Source of the DNA: Aphrocallistes beatrix
Taxonomy: Eukaryota; Porifera; Hexactinellida; Sceptrulophora; Aphrocallistidae
Length of the DNA: 64,000 nucleotides
Direction: 5' to 3'
Assembly: GCA_963281255.1 (NCBI GenBank)
Contig: OY725495.1
Coordinates: 3,100,001-3,164,000, forward strand
This document shows, piece by piece, positions 21,201-30,729 of this stretch (position 1 is its first letter; each line of letters opens with the position of its first letter). The notes under the pieces were generated by a model, which was not told where the DNA came from, made no database searches, and saw only the letters and a program-made list of their open reading frames with translations. Position numbers and translations under genes: made by a program.

Positions 21201-23937
21201 TGTTATGTCGATAGTAAATTTGAATTTCATTACATTTCTGTTTTGTTTGTTTTGTTCCAAATTCCAATTTACGTCCGTTCTTGCTGCGATAATTATTTCT
21301 CTTAATCTATTTCTCATTTATATACGACTGCATTAATGATATTAGTGATATTTCACGATGTAGAATCTGATTTCATACATTCAAAACCATAGTGTAGACT
21401 AGTAATCCCCAACGGAGGCCCCACCGCTCCCCGGCCCACCCAGCCCACCCAGGGGGGCAAGGGGGAGGGAGCACCGAATAAGAAGGGCTACTATTCTATG
21501 TTGTCAATTCAGAGTATCATTGTCTTGCTAAACCACTCTCCAACAACCAAATTAAAATTTATCAATTATATTTTTTCGATTCTCGACCGCTTTGAACTCA
21601 TAAAGTTTACACTAAACTTTGTGAATATCGACCACGCACGGTAATTGATTTTGGCAGATATGGAATGTCAGTCTGACAGATCGATAATGCAGCTTCAAAT
21701 ATTAGCACACATTCCTTTATTAAAAACTTGATCCAATAAAGGAATCCTAAATATCATATTTAATAGAATTCCGCAGGATCGAGCAGACAGAAGACAGTAT
21801 ACTCATTAGAGCTGCACTGCAAATTAATATTCGAACAAATATTCTAATTCATAACGAAAAACGAAAGCAAAAATCTAATTGATATAATTCATAAATATTT
21901 CATTCACTGGACCTTTATTTTAATAAAGATAAATATGTGCGAAAGGCTCTTCTTTGACTAAAAAACTAATAACGATACTGCAATAATTCACATTTAACAT
22001 CGATGAATATTCGATAGAATATCTGAGTGTTTGATGTAACAAAATAAAAACTAACAAATGCTTGAATTCCATAGTTACATATAAACGAAATGGAATGTAA
22101 CAAGGTGTAGATGGCTATAATCATACAAGAATACCACATAATCAATTGAACCGATGACAACCATTATATTGAATAGGAATGGTTTGTGAGAATGTTAATT
22201 GAACTATACATCAACCATGTAGTTTAACAGACTAAGAAACCAGGTGTGTTGAATTGAGAACTATTCCTTTCATGCGTATCTATTTCCATTGTCATTGCTG
22301 AATGATCATATCTAGCCACAACTATAAAAGGAGGAGAAATTTGACAGAATCAAGTCTTCACTTGTTTGCACGCTTAACTCAAAGTGATCGGGTTGCCGTC
22401 TGAGGTTGGTGATAACCTCAGGGGTCAACCTGATCACTTAGAGGTGGAGCGTGCTGCTGCTGTGTCGTGAAGGAGACGCGGCGTGTCAAAGTGATCGGGT
22501 TGCCATCTGAGTTGTTTCACTCAGCGGACAACCTGATCACTTAGACACTCTGTTCTATCAATGTTTTGAGGACTTTCATCTGAGAACTACTCAAGTATTA
22601 AACAATTAGAAGCGAGCGGGGTAAAATGGTTGATATAATTTACATACATTCATCTTGTTGGAATCGGTTTCGGGTTTAGGTATGAATTGCAATAGATTAT
22701 AGCAATTTTAAACTATAGTCAGGTCTGGACTCAAAACAGATTCAGATTCAGGTTTGGGTTTTCTATTATCGGGTTCGAATCCGGTTCTGAAAAGTAAACT
22801 TATCTCTGGTGTGCTTAATTACTATGCTTTCAAAGCTAAGTGTTCAGATAGCTATTGATTTGTATATATGTTGAGGTGACATCAGTTCTACCTGTTTATC
22901 AAAGGAAGGTTGTAACTAATGCTATCATGATTCACGGAACAAGTATTCTTAAATTTAATCTCTTAATCGCTTTCCTAGTGGCTAGCCAAACGCTGGTTTA
23001 ACCAGCTTTTACCGTTTAAAATAGAAACTTTTACTACCAAGTAAATGGTTATGTTTAATAATAAAATCCATAATTCTACCTTAGATTTATTGGCTTCCAA
23101 TATTTGTAGGTTGCGGTGGTTGATGGTGTTTTGTAACCAGGGTTTCATCCACCTTTTCAAAGATATACTTCTAAAAATAACTATCGTATTTTTGTGTGCG
23201 CCTAGCAGGGTTGCCGTGGGAATAGAATTTCAATACCCATTCCCACAGGATTTCTGTGGGAATACCCACAGAAACTCACTGGAAAACCACAGAAACCCAT
23301 ATGTGTGAATATCCATAGGTTTAAAGTGATTCCTATTCTCATCCTATATAGGAATACACACATAAAACCCCACAGAAACCCCCCTAAAACCCACTGAAAC
23401 CTACTGGAAAACCCATAGAAACCCACAGAAACCCACATGTAGGAATACCCATAGGCTTAAAGTCATTCCCATTCCCATCCCATATGGGAATCTGTGGGTT
23501 TTCCCATGGGAATTCCCACAGATTCCCATTCCCACGGCAACCCTGGCGCCTAGCCTATTCATTTTGTATTACGATATAGGGGGTTTGGCAAAAATTATAG
23601 TTGTTTATTTCTCTAATGTCATAACAGGAAGCTTGAGATTGGAATAGACAGTTTGACCCCGGAGGAGAGCACCTCATCAGAAAGATCAGTGAAGCATAAG
23701 CTTATGTGGCACACGACAGGCATCGAACCGTCAGGCTCTGCCAAGAGGAGTTCTCTTCTCTTCACTTTTCATTTTGAATCCGGGACCCTGAGCCACGTGC
23801 TGCAGGCTAAGTTTTATAAAGCCGCTGATATCCAGCATGTGACGTGGGGCACCTCTGTTAACTCCATCAACCTCACCTGTTCCCTGGATGGAGATGGATC
23901 AGCAGTTGGGAAGGTTACTGACTCACGCATTTTATAA
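18224..23937 (+). CDS. CNRIP1: CB1 cannabinoid receptor-interacting protein 1 homologue
   Basis: Two exons: 18224-18405 and 23628-23937. Donor GTGAGT and acceptor ATAACAG join in phase within a Lys codon. The product has 163 residues; the human protein has 164. Exon 1 encodes ISIVNHKTGQPVSYKQDGKR and LTVKLSVNAVYAVTVTVKP, aligning with the family's N-terminal half (PVFYKVDGQRF, KIKP). Exon 2 carries LQAKFYKAADIQHVTWGT, aligning with VWQVKFYNYHKRDHCQWGS. The family is cytosolic and binds the C-terminal tail of CB1-type receptors in vertebrates. A cannabinoid receptor is not expected in every animal with CNRIP1, so the ancestral role may differ. The 5.2 kb intron is filled with transposons. The start ATG has a good context (CAGAATGGCT). 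Confidence 0.85.
18531..18737. mobile_element. hAT-type MITE in CNRIP1 intron (207 bp)
   Basis: CAGGACCGG...GCGGCCCTG flanked by a perfect 8-bp duplication CTAACAGG (18523-18530, 18738-18745). It contains G and C homopolymers and a tandem pair of about 55-bp units with TAGTCGG. Confidence 0.85.
19142..19193. mobile_element. 52-bp palindromic mini-element, 9-bp target duplication
   Basis: Almost perfect palindrome GGGCATCCCTAATTTCCGGG...CCCGGAAATTAGGCATGCCC, flanked on both sides by GTTCGTGTT (19133-19141, 19194-19202). Related copies are at 26965-27050 and 63014-63101, each also with a 9-bp duplication. Confidence 0.85.
19946..20045. mobile_element. hAT-type MITE, 100 bp
   Basis: CAGTGTTGCCA...TGGCAACACTG with a perfect 8-bp duplication TTCCCTAC (19938-19945, 20046-20053). 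It contains inverted GTTCATG/CATGAAC motifs. Confidence 0.85.
20221..20562 (+). pseudogene. MULE transposase fragment in CNRIP1 intron
   Basis: The frame holds TIHAEKGSITIPCVYTLLTS, KTQAICAKLFPEL and MVDFEKVVINAF. These match the MULE transposase core (IH...P.VY.LL..K....Y..LF, then DFE.A..NA). The preceding bases in another frame read like WYADGTFKVVP, the catalytic start, so there is a frameshift near 20285. It is a different, older lineage from the copies at 2583-9608. It ends where the inverted-repeat element begins at 20551. Confidence 0.6.
20557..20717 (-). ncRNA. Candidate double stem-loop RNA, left arm copy
   Basis: Stem-loops at 20557-20610 and 20660-20717. Both have an outer 14-bp stem AAGTGATC-N-GGTTG / CAACC-N-GATCACTT, a 4-by-4 region with little pairing, and an inner stem. 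The inner stems differ (CTGAGT/ACTCAG against CTGAGGTT/AACCTCAG) yet both pair. On the minus strand the variable outer position is G-U; on the plus strand it is a C-A mismatch. A TATAAAAG box on the minus strand (20776-20769) lies 52 bases upstream. Expression is unproven. Confidence 0.3.
22323..22330 (+). promoter_or_regulatory. TATA-like box upstream of double hairpin
   Basis: TATAAAAG, with the same motif and spacing to the first stem-loop (51-52 bases) in the copies at 20776-20769 and 25199-25192 on the minus strand. The truncated copy has it at 43175-43168. Conservation of spacing is the only evidence for function. Confidence 0.35.
22382..22542 (+). ncRNA. Candidate double stem-loop RNA, right arm copy
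   Basis: Stem-loops at 22382-22439 and 22489-22542, same structure as 20557-20717 in opposite orientation. On this strand both outer stems are continuous with one G-U pair, so this is probably the transcribed sense. Each stem-loop is 54-58 nt with a shared 5' arm AAGTGATCGGGTTGCC. It could be a microRNA-like or other structured transcript, or only a transposon terminal structure. Confidence 0.35.
23206..23545. mobile_element. hAT-like palindrome-rich element (340 bp)
   Basis: CAGGGTTGCCGTGGGAAT...ATTCCCACGGCAACCCTG with a perfect 8-bp duplication GCGCCTAG (23198-23205, 23546-23553). Its interior is built of CCCACAGAAACCC and CCCATTCCC words. It ends 82 bases before CNRIP1 exon 2. Relatives: 43475-43732 and a fragment near 58740-58840. 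Confidence 0.9.
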
Positions 23938-24849
23938 ATTCTTGACAAAATCCATCGTATTTATACATTCTGTTTGTCGTGCTAGTAAGTGTATATAACA
24001 TTTATGAATTGTGATATTTATTGGTGATGCTTGATATATGCTAAATACTGCGTATTTAAGAAAATTCAATTCAATAATTCAAATTCCCTAATAATTACAG
24101 GGTGAGGTATAAATGGTGCCCCAGCTTAATTGAGTCTATTTTTTCATTATGGGAGTCGTGCTGCTCTACTCACAATATTACAAGCGTTCGTCGTCTCATC
24201 AGCTTTGCATTCCTATACATACATGTTGTTGTTGTTGTTGTTGTTGTTGTTAAAAGAAATGGGGGACAACAGCATACTGCTTCTTATTTATTGTCAACAC
24301 TAGGTACATTAATATTTAATAGATAATTAAATGACTAAATTTCACACCTCAGTTCCCACAAGTTAGTTAATTATTTCAAACTTTAATTGTACGTATATTC
24401 CGATGGATATATCAAATATGGTTTTAGTTTGATCCATATTAATAGCAATGAACGTTATCATTGCGATTATCTGATTTTTACAATAACGCGTTATGTTGGA
24501 CAGCATGAAACCAAGCCTTAAAAGGGACATCTTGAAACTTAAAAGTTAAGATCCCACAAATGCGCCTCGATACCAAGTAAAGTCAATATAGTACAGTTGT
24601 GGAACTTATTCAAACGATAACTGCTTTGGGGATTTGGCTAGCTAGGTAACTGCTTGGTGAGATGGAGGTAAACTGCTGTAATTTCTATATTATACTTTTT
24701 TTAATGTATATAATATAGTACTTATACTTGTATATTATACAACCATTGCTTGAAACGAGGACTATATTATTTTAGTCGATTCAGTGGTTGTCTAATAACG
24801 GGATTTGTTTAATAACTTCACTATCTCTCCCGAAACCAAATTCAACTAA
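23938..24849. other. CNRIP1 3' region and intergenic DNA
   Basis: Contains a short (TTG)n tract at about 24225-24250 and, at about 24560-24680, half of the MITE family seen at 16065-16314. No other gene was recognised. Confidence 0.4.
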
Positions 24850-25612
24850 ATCTGACTTTATGCTTAATAACAAATAATGAATTTATATTATTCTATATCA
24901 GCTATTTAAACCGCTCGCTTTTTTTGTTTGAGTAGTTCTCAGATGAAGGTCTTCAAAACATTGTTAGAATAGAGTGTCTAAGTGATCAGGTTGTCCGCTG
25001 AGTGAAACAACTCAGATGGCAACCCGATCACTTTGACACGCCGCGTCTCCTCCACGACACAGCAGCAGCACGCTCCACCTCTAAGTGATCAGGTTGACCC
25101 CTGAGGTTATCACCAACCTCAGACGGCAACCCGATCACTTTGAGTTAAGCGTGCAAACAAGTGAAGACTTGATTCTGTCAAATTTCTCTTCCTTTTATAG
25201 TTTTCTCTTATTAGTGTGAGGCTATTATTATTCGCTAATTTTGCCTATCTTACAATGCGTAGCTCAGGAATTAGCCATTCCAATGGATAAGTTTGGAAGG
25301 AATGTCTTCCATATCGAATTCATAATTCGACATATCTGGTTTCTATGAAACTAAACTTCATACTTGTATGTATGTATAATGTGGTTAGTGTGTTTGACAT
25401 GCTAATCATATTTCAATTATCATTTTCAATTCCATTTAATCATTTAATTATCAATTTTGCATACCTAACTGAGATAGAGGTTGTTGAGGTTGTCATACGT
25501 GTGTGATATTTTGTTTTTCTATTTAGTTATATTCCATTTCCTTTATATGTAACTATGACAGGCTTGGACGGGATCGCTTATATTTGACTTGACCCAGTTC
25601 ACAACTGATACA
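24850..25612 (+). repeat. Single-arm copy of the double-hairpin element
   Basis: Shares CCGCTCGC, GAGTAGTTCTCAGATGAA, both stem-loops (24980-25033, 25083-25140), the TATA-like box (25199-25192 on minus) and the distal TGACTTGACCCAGTTCACAA with the copy at 42865-46709. It is uninterrupted, so it gives the empty site for the insertion in that copy. Confidence 0.8.
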
Positions 25613-26373
25613 CTTCTGTATATGATTCCTAATTACATGTTATTAGTTTTTACAATTCCGAAATTTAGAAGATTCATCAAAAAATATCATATGTATTGTA
25701 TATACCAAACACAGGTAACTCTGCTTAATCTGGGCACTTTGGTCCCGGATATTTAGTCCCGATTAAGCGGAGTCCCCAATTAACTGATGAAATTTAGCAT
25801 TAGCTTTTATGTATAGGAACCATTCCGTTCCTGGAGACTTAAGCGGAGTTGACTGTATTGGTCTATTACATTTCTGTTCTAGTAGATATTGAATATCGTG
25901 ATAATGCAGGAGCAGGGAATTTTTAGCCAATTTATCACATAGCTAATAAAATTTAATGGAATATCTTCGACGGGACATCTCAAACCGAACATAATTGTCA
26001 CTAGATCCAACATATCACTAGATCCATAACTATCGTTATGTTTTATTCTATTTTACGTCTAGTCTTGCTGCGGTTTTTCCCAGGAATGTATCTCTCATGT
26101 CTTTTATTAAATACAGTAAACATTTTACAGCTAAAACTAAAATATTTTAATTACTACTGAGATATCATATCATACCAACAGCTTTTATGTAATATTTCAC
26201 TATGTACGTAAACCCGATTTTACTTACACTGAAAGCTATGGTATCAATCGGGCGCGATCATTGATTTTGACTGAAATGTAGTGTCGGTCGACAGATCAAT
26301 AGTGCAACTTAACAGATTATTCCAAACATTCATTTATTAAAAACTTAATGAATTAGCATATCTAAACAATATA
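25613..26373. other. AT-rich spacer with a small pogo-like MITE
   Basis: Apart from 25712-25855 (CAGGTAACTCTGCTTAATC...GACTTAAGCGGAGTTGACTG, then TA) nothing was recognised. Confidence 0.45.
25712..25855. mobile_element. Pogo/Tigger-type MITE (144 bp)
   Basis: The terminal motifs CTCTGCTTAATC and CTTAAGCGGAGTTGACTG match those of the better preserved 35352-35540 element. TA follows the right end; the left flank is CA rather than TA. Confidence 0.6.
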
Positions 26374-26682
26374 CACTAACCGGACAAAAGTATTTGTACA
26401 CTATATTATTCCCCATACAAATAGTACTAAATTGGTCTTTTCAAATTATCAATCACTGCCACTTTTTTAGGTGGCAGTGATTGATAATTTGAAATAATTG
26501 GGAATTAGTAATTGATTAGAAATATCCTACAATAACTAATTCGAATGCAAAGATTTCGAATTTGAAACCCGATTAGTTGTATCACTTACCGTTTCGGAGT
26601 TTTAATCTTCATGAATAGACCCATTTAAGTATTAAATGCACGTAAGATAATGAAGTGTGCAAATACTTTTGTCCGGGTAGTG
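26374..26682. mobile_element. Tc1/mariner-type MITE (309 bp)
   Basis: CACTAACCGGACAAAAGTAT...ATACTTTTGTCCGGGTAGTG, flanked by TA on both sides. It contains an internal palindrome around 26435-26490 (AATTATCAATCACTGCCAC and its complement). A decayed relative is at 10395-10605. Confidence 0.85.
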
Positions 26683-26964
26683 TATAAATAGGGAGGATGC
26701 TAGAAGGTTGTCGTTTGGATATTTCTACTAAATCAAGAGTGTTTTTTCCAATTGTTATTGAATCAAACTGATAGTTGTACATATTCGAAAATGTTAAAAT
26801 CGAGAAAGATAAGAGATTTTTAAAAGTAATTATAATTTTGATAATTTAATAAAAGTCCCCCACAGACGGGATGAGAGTGCTTTTTCTGAGATAGTACCAG
26901 TGGCGACGCTAACGCACCGTCACCGGATGGGACCAACCCGGGGTAAGGACTTTCGGATTTTTTT

Positions 26965-27050
26965 GGGCATGCCTAATTTACGGGACGGGACGGGTTAAGA
27001 TGCCTAATTTACGGGACTGTCCCGTCCCGTCCCGTAAATTATGCATGCTC
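26965..27050. mobile_element. 86-bp palindromic mini-element, 9-bp target duplication
   Basis: Begins GGGCATGCCTAATTTACGGG and ends with its near-complement GCATGCTC. A second GATGCCTAATTTACGGGAC unit lies inside. Flanks GATTTTTTT (26956-26964) and GATTGTTTT (27051-27059) match at 8 of 9 positions. Confidence 0.75.
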
Positions 27051-27149
27051 GATTGTTTTGTCCATCGTTTCTTTTTGTCGCCTAGAAAGTGTAATCAAAT
27101 GGACAAAAAAGAACGATTTCGACTGTAACTGTCATCGTCGCATAATTTT

Positions 27150-27875
27150 TTATCTACACCCAAGCTTTGATATTAATATTTCCAAAACATTGCACCTATA
27201 TGAAGAATTAATGGTATGATATACTAGAGGATCATGGCCATGCTCTTATGCAAATTTATTTTCGATGAAACCTTATTTCCTGAATTTTGAGTCTTCAGAA
27301 GTTTTTTATCCTTGTTTAAAATGAAGGACTATAAGAACTAATAAATGATTTGAAGGTTCTGTTGAAGATTATACACATGTTGATGGTGATGTAGCTATTG
27401 ATGGGGTCTTTACAGTTAGTGAGATTGTATCAATGATCAGGATGATGCAGTATTATCGGAGGAGGCTTATATCGCTTGTGATGATGAACATGTTGCATGC
27501 CCGACTATTTCAGAATTTTGTGATGCTTTAGATATTGTGAGACGTTTTGTTACATGTAGTAAGATATACTATACTAATAGTAATCTCAATGCAATAGCTG
27601 AATTGGAAGAACTTCTGCTCAAGACTTGTACGTACTAAGATTTATAGGCAAACCTCTCTTACTGATTTCTGCTAGGGCTACTAAATCATTTTAGGATTTA
27701 CATGTTTTACCAGTCTTATAATATCCAATCACACTATATCTGTCTTAGTAAATATGCTATTAACATTGCAAACTTACATTATAATTAGATAATAAATGAC
27801 TCATCACATTTTTATTCGGATATAATTTACTTTTTTCCCTTTCCCGAACAGGTACGTTATAGTCGAGTTTCACTG
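27150..27875 (+). pseudogene. Pogo/Tigger transposase 3' relic
   Basis: In shifting frames 27357-27637 reads DYTHVDGDVAIDGVFTVSEI, then EEAYIACDDEHVACPTISEF, then CDALDIVRRF and NAIAELEELLLK. These are characteristic of the acidic tail and ALDxxRRF end of Tigger-type DDE transposases. A frameshift lies near 27435. About 240 bp downstream the sequence ends CGTTATAGTCGAGTTTCACTG followed by TA, a typical pogo right terminus. The DDE core and the left end were not found. Confidence 0.6.
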
Positions 27876-27922
27876 TATATTTGAATAACTATATTTGAAT
27901 AACAACCAATTTCAGTCCAGAA

Positions 27923-28210
27923 TGTCATGGGGAAGCTTCAAATTTGGTGGAATTTGAAGTTCCCCCAGGGGAAATTCAAATTGGAGTTTCCACTGGGGGG
28001 AATTTCAATTGGAGTTTCCCCTAGTGGGAACTCCAATTTGAATTTGCCCTGGGGGAATTTAAATTTCTAAAGACTAGATTTTGCCGTACAAAAAATTGGA
28101 GTTTCCCCTAGTGGAACTTTAAATTCCCCTAGGGAAATTTAAAGTTCCACTAGGGAAATTTAAATTTCCACTAGGGGAAACTCCAATTGAAATTTTTTTT
28201 CCCCATGACA
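27923..28210. mobile_element. Palindrome-rich MITE (288 bp)
   Basis: TGTCATGGGG...CCCCATGACA with a 5-bp flanking duplication CAGAA (27918-27922, 28211-28215). Its interior consists of repeated TTGGAGTTTCCCCTAGTGG words and complements, able to fold into many alternative hairpins. Confidence 0.7.
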
Positions 28211-28215
28211 CAGAA

Positions 28216-28520
28216 CGTTAACAACATTTAAAGTGTGTTGTATGTTATGATCAATCAATTGGATCATAGTAACATTTCACAATTAAATAATAGACGCCAT
28301 AATACAAAAGTTTATAGTTTATACCAATGTTGCAATCAAGAATTCATTTATACTACTTTTCACGAGTGTCTTATTTTACATGAAATGTCTCCACTATATC
28401 CCGACCATTTGTATTTCATGTATGATACTTCTCTATTGCTTGCCGTCATGTCCCGCGAAGTTAAACTCCGCGTTCCGCTTTTGCCAAGGCTCAAGTTGGC
28501 ATGTTTGGCGATATCATATT
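28216..28520. other. Spacer without recognised content
   Basis: The open frames here run into the adjacent repeat and are not considered genes. Confidence 0.35.
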
Positions 28521-28523
28521 GTA

Positions 28524-29322
28524 CAAGCGCGCTTCGCTTGCTTGCTCTGCTCGGCTGACGGAAACTTTGTGTCCGCCAGAGGCTCCCTTCGGTCGCCTGA
28601 GGTCACATTGGTTAATTATGAGGGAGATAACATCTCTAAATAAGTCTGTCTCACTGTTATATTCGATATCGCACGAAAAATCACTAAATTTGTCAATTTT
28701 AAAATTTTTGATGCGTAATGATGACGTCATAACAGAGTGATGAGTCATCATTTTTTGACAGTTGCATCATATGTGAGGTATATTAATATACACATTCTAC
28801 TAAAATTTCAGCCTTCTAGCACCTAAAATGGCTGAGTTATGGTCGAAAAACTGAAATTTCTAATTAAACTGATTTTTGGCATGTGGGAGTCTTTTGGCTA
28901 TGGCTCCACTAAGTTCTGAGCTCAGACGAAAATGTCGACTCATCATGGAATTATGACGTCATTGTCCCCTTTTTTATAATTAGAAATTTCAATTTTTCGG
29001 CTATAACTCAGCCATTTTAGATGATAGAAGGCTGAAATTTTAATATACTGTGATATTCATATTTTTCACATGTGATACAACTATCATAAAAAATGCTGAC
29101 TCATCATTGTGTTATGACGTCATCATTTCGCATCAAAATTTTTTAAAATTGACAAATGGTGATTTTTCGAGCGATATTGATTATAAAAGTAAGACATACA
29201 TATTTATAGATGTTATCTACCTTATAATTAATCAATATGAACCTAGGCGCCCGCAGGCCGACTCCGGCGGACATTAAGTGTACGCCAGCCGTGCAGTTCA
29301 AGCAAGCGAAGCGCGCTTGTGT
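28524..29322. repeat. Head-to-head pair of bipartite bZIP-site repeats
   Basis: A plus copy (28524 to about 28860) meets a minus copy (about 28870-29322), giving a roughly 800-bp inverted repeat. Each half keeps the GC-rich hairpin end on the outside and CRE/AP-1 motifs inside; four bZIP-like clusters are present. The conserved box CGAGTTTTAATAGTAAGGA follows at 29347. Confidence 0.8.
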
Positions 29323-29593
29323 ATAAACAAATATATACACATTAATCGAGTTTTAATAGTAAGGATTGACATATTTACTTTTCGTTCCCTCTTGTCATTT
29401 ACTACACTATCTATTTATTAACCGATTTCTATTTATATTGAGAGCGGGCGGATCGAGCGAAAAAAACACCTAAATGAGTTGATTTCTACCAGGGATATAC
29501 TGTAAAATGTAGACATTTTATATCATGAAACTAAATTGCTGATAAGTTAGAGTTAAGGAAAACTTTCTGGCGAAAAATAACCCGATGAGAGGA

Positions 29594-30078
29594 TTCGTCC
29601 CCAATTGAGCAAAACTTAATTGAGCGAAACCTAATTGAGCGAAATATTAAATGGATTGATAGCCAGGATTAGACTTGAATTCTCTACTGGGTGTGGTGCA
29701 CCTACATTTGTCTGACTCTGTATGTTGGCATTTGTCCGACGACTTCTTAATTTCCTTTCCTATTATATCTTTTGCCGAATCGACGGAATGAGGCCTAATT
29801 TGAAGTAGGAATAAGAACTAAAATATCACACAGTTACCCCCTCATGAAACAAAATGCCACTTTCTCGCTCAGTTGCAAACTATTCCAAACCTAAAATGCC
29901 CCCTTTCACTAAGTTCTTATACATATCACTCTTCAAAATGCTTACATTCGCTTTCCCTCCAATTTTTAAGTTACCGGACAAATATCATAGTTTTGAGTAC
30001 TAGTAGTACCAAAATAACTTTATTCAATTGAGTTTCGCTTAAGTTTCGCCCAGTTAGGTTTCGCTCAACTGGGGAAAC
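29594..30078. mobile_element. Non-autonomous element with 13-bp flanking repeat (485 bp)
   Basis: TTCGTCCCCAATTGAGC at the left and GCTCAACTGGGGAAAC at the right form inverted ends. Both contain repeated AATTGAGCGAAACC-type words. CCCGATGAGAGGA is present on both sides (29581-29593, 30079-30091). A long duplication suggests MULE-type insertion, though some of the 13 bases may belong to the element. Confidence 0.65.
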
Positions 30079-30091
30079 CCCGATGAGAGGA

Positions 30092-30729
30092 GAACATCCT
30101 ATGGCACGCGGGAACTAAATGGATGGCAAGGGGAGTTTAAAATCAGACAGACATTTATGTTGATTCAGGGGTCGGCAACTCAAATCCGGCGTGCCACTGG
30201 CACACAAGGTCATAAATATGTTGACATTATAGTAGGTAAACTGGTTCACATCATTCAAAAGGTTGCCGGCCTTAGAGCCTCAACTTGACTTAGTACTCTA
30301 TATTTTCCGAGTACCCGCTCAAAAAGCTGAATTTTCCGGGGAGGTGGGGGTAAGGTCTAAAAAGCCAAAAATTCCGGGGGTACCCCCCCCCCCGGATTCC
30401 TTAGAGGAAACACTGATCTCAGTGCAGGGGAAGCAGGTTTGAGAGAATGAGACAAAACCTTATATCTAAACAGTTCTCATGCAACCAGTTTACAATCACA
30501 TTAAACTCACTTTACTCTAATTCGATAAAATCTGTCTTAATAACTATCGCGGCTTGGTCAATTTGCGACAGGAAGTATTTATTAAAAATAACCATTAAAC
30601 CCACATAAATGAGCAAATATCCATCTAAGATAATAAGATAATTCTCACACTCCATCACAACCACTGTTACTTTCATGCATAATCAGTGAAATAGTATAAT
30701 AAAAATACAATTCTCAATTTTTTGAAAAA
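30092..30729. other. Spacer with hAT-like MITE relic
   Basis: CAGGGGTCGGCAACT at 30168 and AAAAGGTTGCCGG near 30258-30271 look like ends of a common hAT MITE type. A C-homopolymer lies near 30385-30397. No gene was seen. Confidence 0.45.

Larger units (their letters stand above)
20551..22620. mobile_element. Large inverted-repeat element with double-hairpin arms
   Basis: The left arm (20551 to about 21140) and right arm (about 22060 to 22620) are inverse copies. Each holds two stem-loops, the spacer GACACGCCGCGTCTCC...CAGCAGCAGCACGCTCC, a TATA-like box and, further in, a shared TTACATTCCATTT...ATGTAACTATGGAATTC block. The right arm extends about 60 bp past the left one, which is truncated. 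The centre (21140-22060) is AT-rich without a recognised gene. Single-arm copies lie at 24850-25612 and 42865-46709. Confidence 0.65.

Noticed and set aside
22770-22795. GGTTCGAATCC, matching a tRNA B box
   Set aside because: No acceptor stem, anticodon arm or A box can be fitted around it; it lies in a short TTTGGGTTT-type repeat.
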